Source of the DNA: an uncultured Chloroflexota bacterium | GTDB taxonomy: Bacteria; Chloroflexota; Anaerolineae; Aggregatilineales; Phototrophicaceae | Length of the DNA: 8,774 nt | Reading direction: 5' to 3' | Assembly (NCBI GenBank): GCA_903904765.1 | Contig: CAIVEA010000880.1 | Span: 1-8,774 of the forward strand | Shown here: positions 5,368-8,774 of the stretch, piece after piece | How positions within the stretch are numbered: the first letter of the stretch is position 1 | Layout: every line of letters starts with the position of its first letter | Notes under the pieces: generated by a model | Database searches by the model: none | The model's input: only the letters and a program-made list of their open reading frames with translations | What the model was told of the DNA's origin: nothing | Translations under genes and position numbers: made by a program

Positions 5368-5373
5368 TACAAT
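5368..5373 (+). promoter_or_regulatory. -10 box of the PBP1C gene, implying a leaderless mRNA
   Basis: TACAAT ends 7 nt before ATG 5381, so transcription would start at or next to the A of the start codon. No Shine-Dalgarno is present; the only AGG (5376-5378) is 2 nt from the ATG, too close. No clear -35 is seen at 16-18 nt spacing. Confidence 0.5.
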
Positions 5374-5380
5374 ACAGGCT

Positions 5381-7912
<2,532 letters not shown>

Positions 7913-7928
7913 GAACATCACTCAAAAC

Positions 7929-7957
7929 TTGACTCCCGCCATCCATTCCGTTATCGT
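7929..7957 (+). promoter_or_regulatory. Putative promoter of the TPR gene
   Basis: TTGACT (7929-7934, 5 of 6 matches to TTGACA), a 17-nt spacer, then TATCGT (7952-7957, 4 of 6 matches to TATAAT). The start would lie near 7964, about 29 nt before ATG 7993. AGGAAA (7978-7983), 9 nt before the ATG, is a weak ribosome binding site. Read-through from the PBP1C gene is also possible. Confidence 0.4.
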
Positions 7958-7992
7958 TCAAGCCGTTTGTGGTGTATAGGAAACTCGCTTCT

Positions 7993-8774
7993 ATGCAGAT
8001 TAAGCGGGACTACTCGCAGCCCTTTTTCAGCACACGGCGGCGGCGGCGCAGCACAGGCCGCTTCCTGTTTTTCTACGGCCTTTTTCTAGGCGGATTTCTC
8101 GTTTTCGTCTATTCGCAGTTCAACAGCTTGCAATTGATGGCGCTGGACGCGATGGGCATGGCTCCCACCGCCACCCCATTCGCCAGCACCTTTGCCGAAG
8201 CCGGATACAACCTGTTCTTGCAAGGCGATCTGGAAGGTGCGGCCACCAACTATCAGCAGGCGGTCAGCCAGCAACCGGATAACATCAACTACCTGTACGA
8301 GTACGGGCGTGTGCTGATCGAACTGGATCGCCCCGCCGATGTCGCCGCTGGACGCTCGGTGCGGGATGCCGAACTAGCCTCGCAATTGGGCGACCATGCG
8401 ATGGAAGTTGCCCCGAACGATGTGCGTGCATTTGCACTGAAAGCGAAAGCGTTGGTGTGGCTGGACGACTCCGAATCCGCCATCCCGATTGCGCTGCGCG
8501 GCTTCGAGCTAGACCGTACTTTCGCGCCGCTGCTGGCGGTGCTAGCGCGTGCCTATACCGACATCGGGCGCTACCAGCAGGGGTTAGACTACGGCGAACA
8601 GGCGGTGAACGCCGACCCGATGAGCATCGAAGCCCACCGCGCCTATGCCGTGTCGTTGATCTGGGTCGGCCTGCGCGATCAGGCCATTCAGGAACTCGAA
8701 GATGCGGTGAACATCAACCCCAACCTGACCACGCCCTATTTTGAGTTGGCCGGTCAGTACATCAGCGGCGAACG
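7993..8774 (+). CDS. Membrane-anchored TPR-repeat protein (3' end beyond window)
   Basis: At least 260 codons, open to the window edge with no stop. The first residues are MQIKRDYSQPFF, then five consecutive arginines (15-19) and a hydrophobic segment (about 24-40), giving a single membrane anchor with the N-terminus inside. A short linker (MAPTATPF, 56-63) of the Pro/Thr/Ala type common in Chloroflexota exported proteins follows. The rest is helical tetratricopeptide repeats, seen as EAGYNLFLQGDLEGAATNYQQAV, then ALKAKALVWLDDSESAI, LARAYTDIGRYQQGLDYGEQAV and AYAVSLIWVGLRDQAIQELEDAV, each ending near a D/N-P residue pair. It is probably an extracytoplasmic protein-interaction scaffold. Its place after PBP1C suggests a role in cell-wall synthesis or secretion, but no specific function can be given. 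No enzymatic domain is seen in the visible part. Confidence 0.88.
   Translation, partial: MQIKRDYSQPFFSTRRRRRSTGRFLFFYGLFLGGFLVFVYSQFNSLQLMALDAMGMAPTATPFASTFAEAGYNLFLQGDLEGAATNYQQAVSQQPDNINYLYEYGRVLIELDRPADVAAGRSVRDAELASQLGDHAMEVAPNDVRAFALKAKALVWLDDSESAIPIALRGFELDRTFAPLLAVLARAYTDIGRYQQGLDYGEQAVNADPMSIEAHRAYAVSLIWVGLRDQAIQELEDAVNINPNLTTPYFELAGQYISGE

Noticed and set aside
8457..8744. Plus-strand open frame inside the TPR gene
   Set aside because: It lies in another frame of a clear TPR coding region; the product is Arg-rich and lacks a ribosome binding site.

Overview
The window looks like a chromosomal segment of a Chloroflexota bacterium, most likely Anaerolineae-like. This rests on the moderately high GC content, a Pro/Thr/Ala linker (PTATP) after the membrane anchor of the last gene, a putative deazaflavin (F420)-dependent reductase, a G-rich interspersed intergenic repeat, and an aldo/keto reductase of a type common in Chloroflexota and Actinomycetota. 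It is an inference; there is no rRNA or marker gene in the window. No tRNA, rRNA, CRISPR array, transposase or phage gene was seen.

Layout. (1) 1-1801, plus strand: a stand-alone TIR-domain protein (148-978) with an intact putative NADase glutamate and an unassigned C-terminal region, followed 34 nt later by a NagD-type HAD phosphatase (1013-1801), probably co-transcribed. (2) 1802-1933: a G-rich repeat and an intrinsic terminator read on the minus strand, between convergent genes. (3) 1934-2899, minus strand: an aldo/keto reductase. It diverges from (4) 3060-3443, plus strand: a small F420-dependent nitroreductase/quinone reductase-like protein that ends at a clear terminator. (5) 3623-3970, plus strand: a small secreted protein of unknown function with its own promoter. 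It converges on (6) 4034-5185, minus strand: a secreted protein with three PDZ domains and no protease domain; a strong hairpin lies between the two. (7) 5186-5380: a compact divergent control region holding a 19-bp dyad, an 11-bp-period direct-repeat array and a TACAAT box placed so that the next mRNA would be leaderless. (8) 5381-7912, plus strand: a bifunctional class A penicillin-binding protein of the PBP1C type. (9) 7993 to the window end, plus strand: a membrane-anchored TPR protein, cut by the window edge.

How the genes may work together. The right half (PDZ protein, PBP1C, TPR protein) is an envelope neighbourhood. The PDZ and PBP1C genes diverge from one control region that carries what look like OmpR/PhoB-family response-regulator half-sites, so co-regulation under envelope stress is a reasonable hypothesis. 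The left half is more mixed. The TIR protein is the most likely candidate for an NAD+-consuming or signalling effector, possibly in defence, but no recognised partner (sensor, STING, Thoeris ThsA or Argonaute) is visible in the window and the DNA upstream is missing.
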